From: Blasia pusilla
Taxonomy: Eukaryota; Marchantiophyta; Marchantiopsida; Blasiales
Length of the DNA stretch: 64,000 bases
Assembly (NCBI GenBank): GCA_050084515.1
Contig: CM114273.1
Location: 39,308,001 to 39,372,000 of the forward strand
Reading direction: 5' to 3'
Made by a program: the position numbers and the translations under genes. Every line of letters begins with the position of its first letter. Positions within the stretch are counted from its first letter, which is position 1. Below, piece by piece: positions 21,187 to 32,566 of the stretch. The notes beneath the pieces are model-generated. The model saw only the letters and a list, made by a program, of their open reading frames with translations, was not told the origin of the DNA and ran no database searches.

Positions 21187-22394
21187 GGCCATACAACGAG
21201 TGCGGGCTCCGTGAGCCCAAGTCTACATGGCGGGCTTGGGGCGGGCTTGGGTGTTGTCCGGGCATGTCCGAGGATATGTCCGGACTTGTCGGGACACGTC
21301 CGTCCCATGGACGGACATGTCCGTTTCTATGCAACCTTGGTAGTGAACAATTCCCTCTCTAATAGTTAGACATCCATCGTTATGTGTAAGTTGCACCGGT
21401 AAAAGGACTGATTCCATATGACCAATCATGGGAACCGCAACTTGTACATCGGTGGAGGTATTGCAGGCTGAGTGCTTCCTCTTCCTAATATCCATGGTAT
21501 CATTGTATTTTTCTATAACTAGATATCAAGGATATTTTGCAAACATTCCTAGCATATCTTGTAGCCTTCTTCCATCCGGGTGTGTAGCTGGTTCGTAGTA
21601 TAACTCATCAACTATTACGCACACCCACGGTTGCCATTGGTTGTCAAAGAAGGATATAGGTTGGATCTCATGTGAATCGAAGTTTTCGGCTACACGCCCT
21701 GAACCAATAAGAAGCTCTGATCCCTTTGAATATTGTTTGGGGCAATGAGGCTCTCCTTCCACATCCTCACGTCCACCATATGTATTAGTTGTTGTAACTC
21801 CATAACGAGGCCATGTGATGAATGCTCCAATGAAATCGGACAGAGGTTCTACATTGTAAGTGCTTGTTGAACTTCCGAAGACTTTTAGTAGTGAAAAACC
21901 AATGTTGTGTCCATATGACTCGGTTATAGCATCTCTCACTAATTCAACATATGCAATGGAGTGTGGTCTAGTGCGTATCTCCATTGACGTGGCTAATTTT
22001 ATAAAGTCTAGAATAACTTTTGGCACTAACCTAGTACTATAAGATAGAGATGATTAGTAACAAAAACACAATTACTGTAAGCCTTTATTATAATTTAATG
22101 TAATCTTATTTAAAGTCATCACTTGATTTTATAAAGATTCTTTATATTTCTACATATGCTCTGGGATAATTCAATAAAATGGTTTGTTAGAAGCTTTTGG
22201 AAATGGAATCAGATTCCATGTTTTTCCCGTTTTAAATTTTATTGTTTAGAATTGTGCTCCAACTTGAATCATGAAGTTTAATTCATCCATTTGGACTTTA
22301 GATGAAAGTCGGGTTTCCGTTGGTAAGACTACACTCTATATCATTGTAACTCCCAAAACCAATTGATTAACAAACTTCAACAAACCATTTATCT

Positions 22395-22955
22395 TAAACC
22401 CTAAATCTTAAACTCTAACCCCTTAGCCAAAAACTCTAAACCCTAGGCCAAAAATCCTAAACCCTTACCCTAAAACCCTAAACTCTAAGCCAAACAACCA
22501 AAACCCTAGAACCTAAGCAATCAACCCTAGGCCAAAAGCCCTAAAACCTAAGCTAACCGCCCTATACCCTAGGCCAACCAACCTATACCCTAACACATAA
22601 GCCAAAAACCCTAAACCCTAAGCCAAACACCCTAAACCCTAGAACCTAAGCAATAAACTCTAATCCCAAGGCCAAAAACCCTAAACCCTACGCAGAATCC
22701 CCTAAACCCTAGAACTTAAGCAATAAATCCTAAATCCTAAATCTTAGGCCAAAAACCCTAAATCCTAACCCCTAAACCCTAAACCCTAAGCAAAAAACCC
22801 TAAACCCTAGAACCTAAGCAATAAACTCTAAGCCCTAAGCCATGAACCTTAAACCCTAAGCCGAAAACTCTAAACCCTACAACTTAAGCCAAAAACCCTA
22901 AACCCTAAGCTATAAATCCTAAACCCTAAGCCCTAAATCCTAAGCCATAAACATG
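22395..22955 (-). repeat. Interstitial degenerate telomere-like repeat (CCCTAAA family)
   Basis: About 560 bp of CCCTAAACCCTAAGCC-type units; the plant telomere repeat TTTAGGG reads on the minus strand. Pure CCCTAAA pairs alternate with a variant AAGCCAAAAA, giving a higher-order step of roughly 40-50 bp (CCTAAACCCTAAGCCAAAAA). It is degenerate and not at a chromosome end in this window. Confidence 0.9.
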
Positions 22956-23379
22956 GTTGACATAGAGAGTAAAACATAAGTTATACTCCCATTACACTAT
23001 TTCACAGTGTGGTAATAATCATATTAGAACAAAACCGGGTTTCTAAAACACCACATTTGTCGAAATTGGTGTTTGTCATGGTAGATAGGGATAGATGGCT
23101 ATCTTCAGTTATAGGGATCTAACCACTACCTAGGGGGCGATTGGAGATATTTGGGTTCTCAATCATCTCGATATTTAGATGCCATGAGTTAGTATGGTAT
23201 ATTGTGTGTTTGTTTGTGTACTCAATGATAATAATGTATGTTGTGTAGCGGTCTGTATGGGCACGATATCTATTATCTCTTTTAGGATGGATCAACGAGT
23301 TTATGGTAGCGTATCTTCAAGGATATTGGAGGGCAAACTCAATAGATTGATGATGATCTACCAAATCCTCGAGTAACAT

Positions 23380-23760
23380 GAGAGAGCAAGTTTCCCATTC
23401 GTTTCGGCTCATTTGGATCTATATAGGAAAACTTACAATTTCAAGTACCATTATGAGTAGAATTTACTTTCTACTTTTGGAAGTATCCCTTGAACCCCTC
23501 TAGTAGGTCAAGAGCCAAGGAGGTGACCTACGAGCATAGATTACCATGGAGAGAGTTTGGGAGAGGGAATGGGGTATACCCAGGGAGAGAGAGCGTTGGA
23601 GCTCATTCTCTTTTTGTTGAACCTCTTGGCATTAGGCGGTGGAACTATGCTCTTCCTTGCCTTATGAATAACTCAACACTCTCATTAGGAGTGAGTTTGG
23701 TTTGATGGGCGAGAGAGAGAGGGAGAGAGAGAGATGGATTTTTGTGGAAATTATAAGAGA
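23380..23760 (+). repeat. Dispersed repeat, copy 1 (inverted partner at 40560-41000)
   Basis: A repeat whose reverse complement is at 40560-41000. Both share GAGAGAGCAAGTTT..CCATTCG..CGGCTCATTTGGA-like sequence and a 55-residue reading frame. In copy 1 (from about 23515) it reads KEVTYEHRLPWREFGRGNG and, later, AHSLFVEPLGIRR. The peptide is more conserved than the flanking DNA seems to be. Element type unknown. Confidence 0.55.
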
Positions 23761-25040
23761 TTGTGATTTATTGGAGATATTCTGGTACTCGATCGTCTCA
23801 ATGTTTAGATGTCATGAGTTAGTATAGTAACTTGTATGTTATGGGTTTATTTGTTGACAACGATGTTTTTTTTTTAGCAATATGTATGCGCATGGTATAT
23901 CTCATGATCCTCTTCTCTCTTCTATCCCTTGCCCTTGCCTCCAACATCTTTTTGGGACAATTTGATATTCTTTCACTAAGAAAGAAGAAATAAAGTTAGA
24001 ACAATAAAAAGAGAGCCTAGACTAAAAAAATCAAATGAGTGATTAGATCGCTTTGAGAAGTGACTTTGCACTATAAGAGATGATATAATTTATCATATCT
24101 AGTAGCAATGGCACTCCTAGAAGAGATCGACCATATGAGAAATCACACTTGGGAGCATTCTTAGAAGTGTTGAGTTTCATAACATTAGAAAAATCCTTGG
24201 TTTTACGACTCATATGAGTTATATATTGTAGAGAAATAAAAGGCAACTCATATCTTCTAAATGGTTATGATATCTAGCATAATTTGCTAATATGGCATAT
24301 GATATTCCAAAACCTATTAGTTTGCACCGTTCATTCAATATTTGCAAAGTAGTTCACCAATGAAATCTTTAAATATTTAACTCTTAAAACCATCCTATTG
24401 GAATTGAGAGATAAAAAATTAATTTTCTTATTTATTTGACTTCCATTATAAAAGAAATTTAATTATAACTCCACTTACACATATGTTTTAGATTGAAACT
24501 AAAATATATTCCCACTCATCACATGTCCACACTTCTCATGGAAAAAAAAAATAGATAATGAGGAATTTTCATAATAACATATTAATTTTACATGACATTG
24601 CTGAAGCTGAAGAATATTACTAAGGACTTAAAGTTTTTTCTCTTCAAGTGTGTGGAGCCATGCAACCAATCACATTTAGAAGTACTCTGCAAAGTGGTTG
24701 GCCACATAGGATGTCATGCACTCGATCACTTTCTTGGTGGGGGCTGACAAATTTTAAAAAGAACTTGGAAAATAGGAAAAAGGATATAATGAAAATTACC
24801 TAATATCTTTGCGCTCAAATGAAAGGCTCAAATATTTCTACCTTTGTCTCTTTAATGTATATTTCCTTGTATCCATCCCACTCATCGACTAAAGCTATCT
24901 TCATGAATAATTGGTAAATTTTAATTTTTGGGATTTTTTATCGTCTCTACGTCAATAGCTATTGGATGAATTGAGAATTTTCTATTCATAGCCCATGTCC
25001 AAATTTTGACAAGGATTGTATCCTTCTTAATTCCTTGAAG
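23760..25040. other. AT-rich DNA without recognisable gene
   Basis: No convincing frame, RNA gene or element terminus was seen. Short ATG-starting frames are random in length and composition. Confidence 0.5.
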
Positions 25041-25047
25041 TGCATCC

Positions 25048-25632
25048 TGTCGTGCGAATCCATATCGTCATACAACATACATCGTTGACATACCATACTC
25101 ACATACATACATAACATAGACAAGAGCATCTACAAACATAAGTGTACCACAACTGAAATCCGTGAAAGATCAACTATCATAAAACACGTATAGAATCACA
25201 TACAATCGAGCCAAACCCACTCCACGATGGGAGAATCCAGGTCAAAGCTTGCGGGAACCATCATAGCCAAGAGCTCTACTCACTATCAATGCTAACTCCC
25301 AACGCAACAGGCTCAACTCAAAGAACTAACTGTTCTTTGAGTGCACTCCACACTCTATCCTCCAACCTAAAAGCGGGCCCTATTGGAAAAGTCACCCTCA
25401 ATGGAGTAACCCCCAACCCTATGTATGAACCGCATCTCTACCTAGACACTACGGCCCTACATTAGGTATGGCCTCTACTAGCACACTATACTCTACGACA
25501 TAATCCGTATGGTCATTACAGCTGTCGTGCGAATCCACATCGTCATACAACATACATCTCTGACATACCATACTCACATACATACATAACATAGACGAGA
25601 GCATCCACAAACACAAGTGTACCACAACTCAT
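25048..25632 (-). repeat. Direct repeat pair next to gypsy polypurine tract (probable LTR)
   Basis: About 113 bp (TGTCGTGCGAATCC... to ...GTGTACCACAACT) occur at 25048-25160 and again, about 95% identical, at 25521-25632. On the minus strand the sequence just after the PHD-gypsy gene reads a purine-rich TTAGGGGGA followed by TGAGTTGTGG at about 25635, which looks like a polypurine tract and LTR start. The region is therefore probably the 3' LTR of the 25773 element, with an internal duplication; its far edge is not defined. Confidence 0.5.
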
Positions 25633-25772
25633 CCCCCTAACTGGCGGTTAGGTCCCTCGAACTCCCAGATAGCCCTATACATCTACTACATGCTATACAC
25701 CTTCGTGGGTGCACGAATCAGAAGGCCGGGTGCTAGGTTGCCCCATCGTTAGTCGCACATCTGTAATCCATA

Positions 25773-26678
25773 TCATGCCAAGATCAAGTCATCTACCTCT
25801 CCTAAGTACATCGAGGAAAAACCCACCTCCCTAGGAACAAAATCCATATGCGGAGTCAAACACATCATGTGCCAACCCCTAGAACACCGATCATATACCA
25901 ACATACGGTCTGCGTTACCAGCAGACCCACACAACATGCACCTCAAACTAGCACGTATCATGGCTAAGCTTGGGTCAACAGTACCATCCACATTTGGAGG
26001 ATGACACAGCACACAATTACGCATATGGTCCTTCCAAAAAACTCCATCACGACCCTCCAACATGAGAGCTCTAGAAGCTAACACCTCGCGCACTTGTAAA
26101 ATAGTGCGGCTTGCCGTCATATCCAATGTTGTCAGTGCAATCTGCTGCAAATAGACATAGTCCCCCACATGGAACCTACAAATCGATGGTCGATAACCTC
26201 CACCCAGAATGGTTGCATACCGCAACGTATCCCTGTGTTGAGCAATGGCAAGATTCTCAAAGGCTGTTGGCATAACTCTCTGAAAGAGCTCTGCCCGCTG
26301 AGAACACACTCTCATCCACATCTCTGGGTCGTCAAGGTTCACCACCTTACTAGACTCCCAAAGAATTACTATTGGCAAGTCTAGATCTTGGCCATATAAC
26401 AGAAAATAAGGTGAGAAGGAAGCCAAGGATGCTTGGCGACTTAACCTATATCCCATGGCTAACCATGGCAACTGAATATCCCAGTCTCCAAGATGCCCCT
26501 TCTGTAGGCCATACTTGCGCAATGCCCTCTTCACCATCTCAACCACACGCTCAGCCAAACCGGGGGCTGGTATTCTGGCAGGAGAGAATAAGAGAGGAGA
26601 GGAAGAGAGGAAGAGAGGAGAGTCTCTCTTAAAAAAAAAGGGCCAAATCCGCCTCCTCTCTTCAAAACTTTTTGACAT
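25773..26678 (-). pseudogene. Gypsy integrase C-terminus with PHD-like finger
   Basis: Ty3/gypsy pol fragment. The gypsy part starts at about 26563 with GLAERVVEMVKRALRKYG, the end of the integrase catalytic core. SPYFLLYGQDLDLP follows, then a GDYVYLQQ segment (GPY/F-like domain) and a C-terminal Cys/His cluster RCMLCGSAGN...RCSRGWHMMCL (about 25930-25830) that fits a PHD finger. Three expected ligand or core positions are lost: Tyr in the second CxxC, and Gly and Ser/Tyr near the end. The first ~40 residues of the frame (26678-26564) are read from the inserted transposon L-end, so the N-terminus is chimeric. Only the end of pol remains. A PHD finger after integrase could bind histone tails and guide insertion, by analogy with chromodomain integrases (inference). 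Confidence 0.75.
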
Positions 26679-26919
26679 ATTTGAAATTTTTGTTTGCTTT
26701 CAAATTCAGGAAATCTTTAGAAGAGAGTATTTAGTGGTCCACATTTGGCCCTAAAAAAACCTCCTCTTTCTTGGGGGCGAGAAAAAAGGAGACATCATAA
26801 GACCATCCTAAACATTTTTCCATCACTCTCCATGTGAGCCTAAGTTTCTTAACATTCCCTGTCTCGGTCAACGAAAATCAGTTCCCTTGGTATTTTTGTT
26901 GGAGGACCACCCGGATGCC
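26564..26919. mobile_element. L-end fragment of MULE-like family inserted in gypsy integrase
   Basis: It shares GGGGGCTGGTATTCTGG, the purine tract and about 300 bp with 3372-3717; both stop after GGACCACCCGGATGC. Here it breaks the integrase frame of the 25773-26563 gypsy fragment. Its other side leads towards gene copy C at 27.1 kb, so it may be the left terminus of that element. Confidence 0.6.
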
Positions 26920-27176
26920 AACCTCTCTTTTTGCAGGGATTGTTGCCTGCATCATGGCCTCCCCTAAATTGCCCCATAACCAACTTTCTGTTGGTTATGA
27001 ATGGTATGTGCTCAAGACCAACTTTGTGAAATGTGAATACATCAGATCCTAAGGCTGAGAAACCGAGAAGCTGCACCCCTCCCAACCCGTAAGAAAGCTC
27101 ACTATAAGAAAGGAAAGATTTTTAGAAGTGATTTTCTTCCACCCTGCACCCACGACGATCTAACAGGTTGGGAATC

Positions 27177-28280
27177 CGAAATGGCAATCCGACAGGTAGT
27201 AGGAATCTTGCACATCTTAGACAAGAAAAGAAGCCTACAACTGGTTTGACGAATGAAGGGGAACGAGCCAAAAGTCAAGAAGCCCGCCACAATACGTCAC
27301 AAGTTGGTCTCACTGGGATAGAGTCCGATCACTCAAGCAGTCAACCTGTCGGAATCCGACACGTTGCCTGGAAATGGTAAAAAAGTTGCAGTGGGCAAAA
27401 AGAAAAAAGTTGCAACCCGTCGGAATCATACGGGTTGCAGAATTGTAATTCTGAGTAGCTAAAAGAACATAATCCACAAGTCCAAAAAAATATTCCAGCA
27501 AACTTTTACAAACACCATTATGGGTTGAAAAAATCTCGTCCTTTATTACCTCCGAAGGAACCTCGGAAATGTACATTTCACCTAGTCTATGATTTCTTCA
27601 GCCTCGTCATCTACAAATTTAGTCCTAACTCTCCTCGGTGACAATACCAAAGGAATGTCCTGGCATACAAGTGGCTCCTCTGGCCGATTGTAGACGGAGA
27701 TCGAAAATATTGGCGAATTCGAGAGCCTTGGCCCCCCCCTAGGTACACCATAACGGTCCCATGTAACCTGTTTCAAGTCCCACCGCCTTCCCGGTAGTAT
27801 ACCTTGTACGCTCTGCAATGTGATACCCATCCAGTATCAATATCTGCTCCGTCCCCGGTAATACCATTATGGCAATCGCACAGCTAGTAGGAGTCCAACA
27901 CGTCTGAGAGAAGAAAAGAAGCCTACGCTTGCCTTTACGAGTTGAGGGGAAGGTGCCAAAGGAAGAAGCTCGCCAGACTGCCTCTTAAGTTGGACCAACA
28001 GGGAAAGAGTCCGATCAGGCAACCTGTCGGAATCAGCGAGTTACTGGAAGTGGTAAAAAAGGTGCGATGGTCAAAAAGTGAAAAGTTGCAAGGTGAGAAA
28101 TCCGACGGGTTGCAAAATAGAAGTCCGCGGAGTACATAGACGATCACATTCGAAAAGACAAAAAATGTTCAGCAAACTTTTACAAGCACCACCATCGTTC
28201 GAAAAAATCTTCAACTTTATATCATCCGAAAAAAGCTCGGAACTGTACATTTGATCTATTCCGGATGTTATCAACCTCAG
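27177..28280 (+). repeat. Duplicated 5' region of transposase copy C
   Basis: Two diverged direct copies (27177-27624 and 27870-28280), about 690 bp apart. Each begins ATGGCAATC, like the start of transposase copy A, carries GAAGCCTAC...GAGTCCGATCA and one or two 27-bp palindromes (27342, 27412; 28019, 28098), then AGCAAACTTTTACAA and a ...GTACATTT exon-like part. The second runs on into gene copy C at TTCCGGATGTTATCAACC. This looks like a tandem duplication of a first exon with its intron, but the coding frame is not clear. Confidence 0.5.
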
Positions 28281-30970
28281 TGGATTTGTCAGGCACCAAC
28301 CGGGCCCTCTGTCCGCCCACTCGTTCCTCTTGCGAGTATCAGGCAATAGTTTGCTTTCGTCTCTGGCCTTGAAAATGTTCAAGCACATTCTTGTCGACAA
28401 GCTGTCGCCCACGTACGATGGTAATTGCATTTTTGAGTTGCCTCCACTTGCTGCTCCCGCTCAAAAGAAAGATGGAGGATGCCTGAAGGGTATGGACAGA
28501 AAGTCTGATTGTCATCGATGGTGCAGGCTTCAACGGACTAGTGCTTCAATTCCAGATGGTCCTTGGATTGTCTCCCGCCGCCAATGCGTGGGAGCCTTGG
28601 AGTATAGAAGTCCAGCATGCCCGTATCTAGAGCGCAACGAGCGAGTCAATGCGTCGCAATTCCCCCCCAAGAATGCAAAAACTCCATACGAGGTCGGTGC
28701 TACCATACTGTCGGGAGGCCATCGATGTCCTCATTGTCAGGCATCGCCCTTCTGCGTTGGAGCGTGTCGTGCATACATATTTTTCATTGTCCCATACTCA
28801 TCCTCATCCTGTGACCGATGCAATTCAGAGACACATCAAGGAGGATGTGGCAAAGAAAGTTGCCGAGGTCTACAGAAACTCTCCGGGTTCAAAGCCCGGA
28901 GTGATCAAGCTCACAACGGCATCACAAATTTGTGAACAATTGCTTGGAATCCATGGACAGGGCGAGATCACGGCGGTTGAGGAGAAACAACTCTGGGAAA
29001 ATCTCGCATTTCTCGCTGATCCTGAATGCTTCCGCAATTTGCTGCCTCAAATACGAGTTCTGCATGGAAAGACGGCCAAAATGGATGCCATTGCCAGAAT
29101 CAAGGCCAACTCCACATTTCCATTCATTCAGAGATGGCAGTTCATGGGCCAAGGAGGCGAGGGATCCAAGGCCTATGTCTTCAAAATGTCAACCACAGGT
29201 CCGTCGAGTGGCCTCGATCTTATAGATCGAATGAGGGAAGGGGAAGATCTTTACGGGAGCTGGGTAAGCTTTGATATTTGCTACAGAGTGCTGAACGGAT
29301 GGTTGACGATGGGTGCTCACGTTTATGACCATGTGGAGAAGGGACTCAAAACTATAATTATGTGTGAAGTAAAGGGAGAAGACGTTGGCAGTTTGAAGAT
29401 GTGCTGGTTACTCTTATTGGAGGTGGTGAAGAAAAACAAAAGGCCACCTCCAGAAATTTAAGGGTTCATGGCAGACAATGCACAACCTAGGTGGATTGCT
29501 ATCCGGGAAGTGTTCTGGTGTGGAGAGGTTCAACCGGAGAGGGAAAGGTCGGATGCTTTCCATTGGCAACAGTCTGTGACTCGGTACACCAAATCTTGCA
29601 TCAAGGAGAATAAGAGGACAGAGCATGTCACTCTACTCCAACCCTGCAAGGACAGCAAAACCTTGAAGTAGGCCATGGAATGCCAGGAAGAACTTCATGG
29701 ATGGTGGAGGAAGCATGCGATTGAGGGGAAGTACAAAGAGTTGTGCTCTTGGTTGAGTTGGTGGACTGTACGTATGAGACAATGGGGAAACTTCATGCGG
29801 CGGTGAGTTCACTATTTTGTCTTGTCAAGCTCACGCTGAGAATTGTTTGTAAAGTTGTAGCTCAGGGTGAGAAGCGTGGGAACTATAGGGATTTCAAACC
29901 GAAGAAACCAAGCAAGCTGTTGGATGCGACGGGCTTCCCGAGTGTGCAACCCGACGGAAACCGACGGGTTGCATCCAGACCTAGTGTGCAACCCGTCTGG
30001 GTCTGACGGGTTGCAGTAGGAGGGTTTAAGGTTACAACACGTCGGGACCCGAGAGGTCGTAGAGTCGTTCATGGGATGCCTTGGGCCTCCAACCCATCTG
30101 GTTCCGAGAGGTAGCTTATTTCTTTGACTCCTCAGTTTTTTTCGTTCCCTTCTAACATTGCCGTCGTTGCAGGGATTGAACGTTCATGAAAATGCCCTCT
30201 GCCCCAACACAAGTGGAGCAAAAAGTGTTCATTCCTCCTGGAGGTCGTCACAAGCATGCCAAAGAATTTCACTTGTGGACACATGCCAACAAGACTAGGC
30301 AAGAGCAATGCTAGAGTTTGCAGCATCCCATATCTTCCTCACAAAAGGCATAACAAAAGGAAAGGGGCCGTCGATCTACGAGCTCTATGTCAAGGCGGCT
30401 GTGAGATCTGGTGATGAAAAAATGTATGTGGAAGCCTTCAACCGGTGCGTAGCTGGAACTCCCCTCAAGCAAGACGTACACATTGGTGGGGATATTCGTG
30501 GGCGGGTTTCAAGACGTCCCATACAGATGGTGGTAGAGCAGTCCGAGCGAGACTCGTGGAGACCAGATAAGTATCTTAACTTCAGGCAGGTGAAGAGGCA
30601 ACATCGAGGAACGAATCCGGTGATTGATTTGGATGAGGAAATTACGCCGCCCAGGTATTCGGGGACCCCGGACCCGTCCCAAATCCGTGATGGAGTTACT
30701 TCTCCAAAATCAGTGAATGTTTTATTTCAAAAGCCCTCCGTTCTTTGGAAGTTCGCAACATCCCCGTCCTTTGGGGTGGTTCAACAATATGGGATTCCGG
30801 TAATGGAGGTGGATTGCAACCTAAAACGGTGGCATATATCTCGGAGCAACCCAGGACGTGGACCCACTTGCAGGGCAGGATCTGATGGCATTAGGAGAGC
30901 ATGCGGCACTTTCCTAAATAAGAACTGTACAAGGATTGGACGACCACTGCCTGGGTTTTGGGGACTCAAG
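28265..30970 (+). pseudogene. MULE-like transposase, copy C (plus strand)
   Basis: A homologue of 7702-4845 in the opposite orientation. Exon 1 (to 29802) has the N-terminal FELPPLAAPAQKKDGG region, the CVGACRAYIFF finger (about 28745-28790), FDICYRVLNGWLTMGAHVYD (about 29265) and FMADNAQPRWIAIREVFW (about 29465). A TAA at 29459 replaces a Tyr codon of copy A. Frame breaks occur near 28660 and 28800, where about 45 bp found in copy A are missing. Intron 29803-30172 (GTGAGT...TTGCAG) carries palindromes at about 29945, 29988 and 30033. Exon 2 (30173-30970) reads HIFLTKGITKGKGPSIYELY, RGRVSRRPIQMVVEQSERDS and GPTCRAGSDGIRRACGTFLN. The continuation with the SWIM finger is present but inverted at 30994-31372. 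It is the longest plus-strand copy and lacks only a few bases of frame. Confidence 0.6.
29803..30172 (+). repeat. Palindrome-bearing intron of copy C
   Basis: A 370-nt intron with the same borders and flanking exons as 5610-6037, but shorter. Two good palindromes (29945, 29988) and two decayed ones (30033, 30090) are present. Comparing the three introns shows gain and loss of single palindromes between copies. Confidence 0.65.
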
Positions 30971-30976
30971 TAATTC

Positions 30977-31385
30977 CGAACTTACTAAATCGACTATAAA
31001 ATAGAAACACTTGTACATTACACAACACATAGTATATGTGCTTACAAGGGAAATACCTTTTGCCACTTGTCTCTCTTTGGACAAAGTCATCACATGAACA
31101 TGTGGGAAAGCAACGGATGTGCACCACATACACCCCTGTGACACTTGAATTTACAGTGTTGTTCCTGACCCAATACATCCTTCCTATTCCATTGCCACTC
31201 AAGACATCTTTCGTGGCGATGATCTCCATTTTTGCCTCCCGAGCTGATGCAATTCGCTTTGCTCTCTCCACCGTTGGCCTACACATTCTGTTTCTCTTCA
31301 CCCCATTTCTAGACTCAAATAGAAATAGTGGATTGAGATCATCCACCTTCTCCAAAACCCCTTCCCAGTCGATTTAGTAAGTTCG
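30977..31385 (-). pseudogene. Inverted SWIM exon of copy C plus LTR tip
   Basis: The minus-strand frame (31355-30966) reads LNPLFLFESRNGVKRNRM and the SWIM finger CSCDDF...FPCKHIYYV, then runs straight into the terminal 50 bp of the gypsy LTR (CTTGTACATTACA end). The segment is inverted relative to exon 2 (ends 30970) and to the LTR body (from 31373). The 17-bp sequence TCGATTTAGTAAGTTCG is at both breakpoints in opposite orientation (about 30977-30993 and 31369-31388). Flipping the segment in thought restores both gene order and LTR end. This shows that the gypsy LTR had inserted in the SWIM exon before the inversion. Confidence 0.75.
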
Positions 31386-32566
31386 ATCCCCAAGAGGATC
31401 ATTGCTTGATGAAAAGAAAGTTCGGAATTACAATTCTGTTGTAATAATTATATTTAAATGTGTGTGAGTTATATTCAATGTCTTATCAATATCTTCTGAT
31501 ATTTCTTAGAACCAAAGGATCTTTTCTCGGTTCTCTCTAGTGAAATTGACACCATGTTCAGGTAGATTTTTCTCTCAACATCAAGAAACCTCACAGAGAT
31601 CTCAACACAGAAGTTGGCTTCTCCTACTTTCGGAACTCAATCCGTCTCGGCAGGTTACTCTCTGTCAAACAGATTTCCTACAACTCATGTTGATTATTTC
31701 ACTGATGAGAAAGGTTCTCCTGATTCACTCCTCATTCTACAGACCCAAAAAGAATACTTAGACATAAACATCGCACATCAGAATGAAAGAATGATTGCTT
31801 TACTACTCCATCAAGAACGAGAAAGCTTCAAAGTGTATACAAGCTCGAGAGGGTACTACTCTCTTGCTCGGACCATTCCTACAACATAAGGACTTCGTAA
31901 GAGAATGATGATAATTACTTGTGCTTTGCTTCTTAAATATTCGCTGGAGTGGAAGTGATCCTAAGATTTGAAACGTTCTTGATGAAGCTTGTGTCTCTTC
32001 ACTACCTTGATCTATGGTTGTCTTAGCTCTTCTTATGATCCCTGTGAATCCGCATTACAAAACTGTTCTAACCACCAATTTGATACAAAGGGTCACGCCC
32101 TTTCCTAGTCTAACTGTTTTAACATGTGTCTCTTGAAATCACAATCCTTCTTAGCTTCACTTCGTTGGACTTCAGGAGGACGAAGTACTCCATGCTTCGT
32201 TCTTATTTCCTGTGCTTCGTACTTCGTGCTTCACGCTTCATTAAAGAGCGAAATACTTCGTTCTTCTTTTCTTCATGATGCTTCGTTATGTAGCAAAGCA
32301 CTTCGTAGACAGAGCTTCGTATATCTTCGTGAGAGTCGTTAAGCTTTGTTAAGCTTCGTTCTGAGTCTTGAGACTTTGTTATTGCGTTTTCCTCTCCTCT
32401 AAGGAAAATCCTTGATCTTCCATCTCTCTGCCTTGTCCCAGGAGCTTCGTGATTCACTTATTCTTCTTCATAATAATAAATAATCAAAATCAAAATCATA
32501 ATATACAAGAGTCTTCATTGAATAAAAAGATATATTCTTCAAGAGTACAAAATTGTGGGTATCACA
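31373..32566 (-). repeat. Gypsy 3' LTR (minus-strand element)
   Basis: Matches 12471-13698. On the minus strand it starts TGTGATACCC at 32566. Its terminal ~40 bp are at 30977-31022 because of the local inversion. It is preceded on the minus strand by the polypurine tract at 32567-32580, so it is the 3' LTR of the element whose pol is at 34849-37286. It is again rich in CTTCG/CGAAG (32160-32390). Confidence 0.85.

Larger units (their letters stand above)
19896..21339. mobile_element. Non-autonomous hAT-like element, 1,444 bp, 8-bp TSD
   Basis: Ends are CAAGGTTGCATACGGAC at the left and, inverted, GTCCGTTTCTATGCAACCTTG at the right. The flanks are a perfect 8-bp duplication GTAGTGAA (19888-19895 and 21340-21347). 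An 8-bp duplication with CA(A/G)G-type termini is typical of hAT transposons. There is no transposase inside: the content is a subterminal GGACATGTCCGT-type repeat near both ends, a GC-rich tandem region and a nested MITE. It interrupts the DUF7869-like gene. Related short elements lie at 42023-42318 and partly at 41140-41215. Confidence 0.85.
17518..22026 (-). pseudogene. DUF7869-like transposon gene, interrupted
   Basis: Remains of one minus-strand gene. The C-terminal part (18099-17518) reads LQMDNSGKDNKNIFIMVYLALLV then FEEIHLAFLIPEHTHEDVDAMFSK, the pattern of DUF7869 proteins (DN..KDNKN...HTHEDVDA.FS). These are found in many plant and protist mobile-element proteins, and the Asp/His residues suggest a nuclease-like core. 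An upstream part (19563-19120) has the associated Cys-rich N-terminal pattern CCGSFFCQYTPRDFVRSSREKYW...LEGRTVCLPGWRQIHG. Further N-terminal pieces are at 19914-19678, 21495-21345 and 22026-21526 (QPWVCVIVDELYYEPATH). The frame is split at 19896-21339 by a hAT-like element with target duplication. The 18100-19119 gap is AT-rich without coding signal and may be intron or decayed sequence. Function in transposition is not established. Confidence 0.6.
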
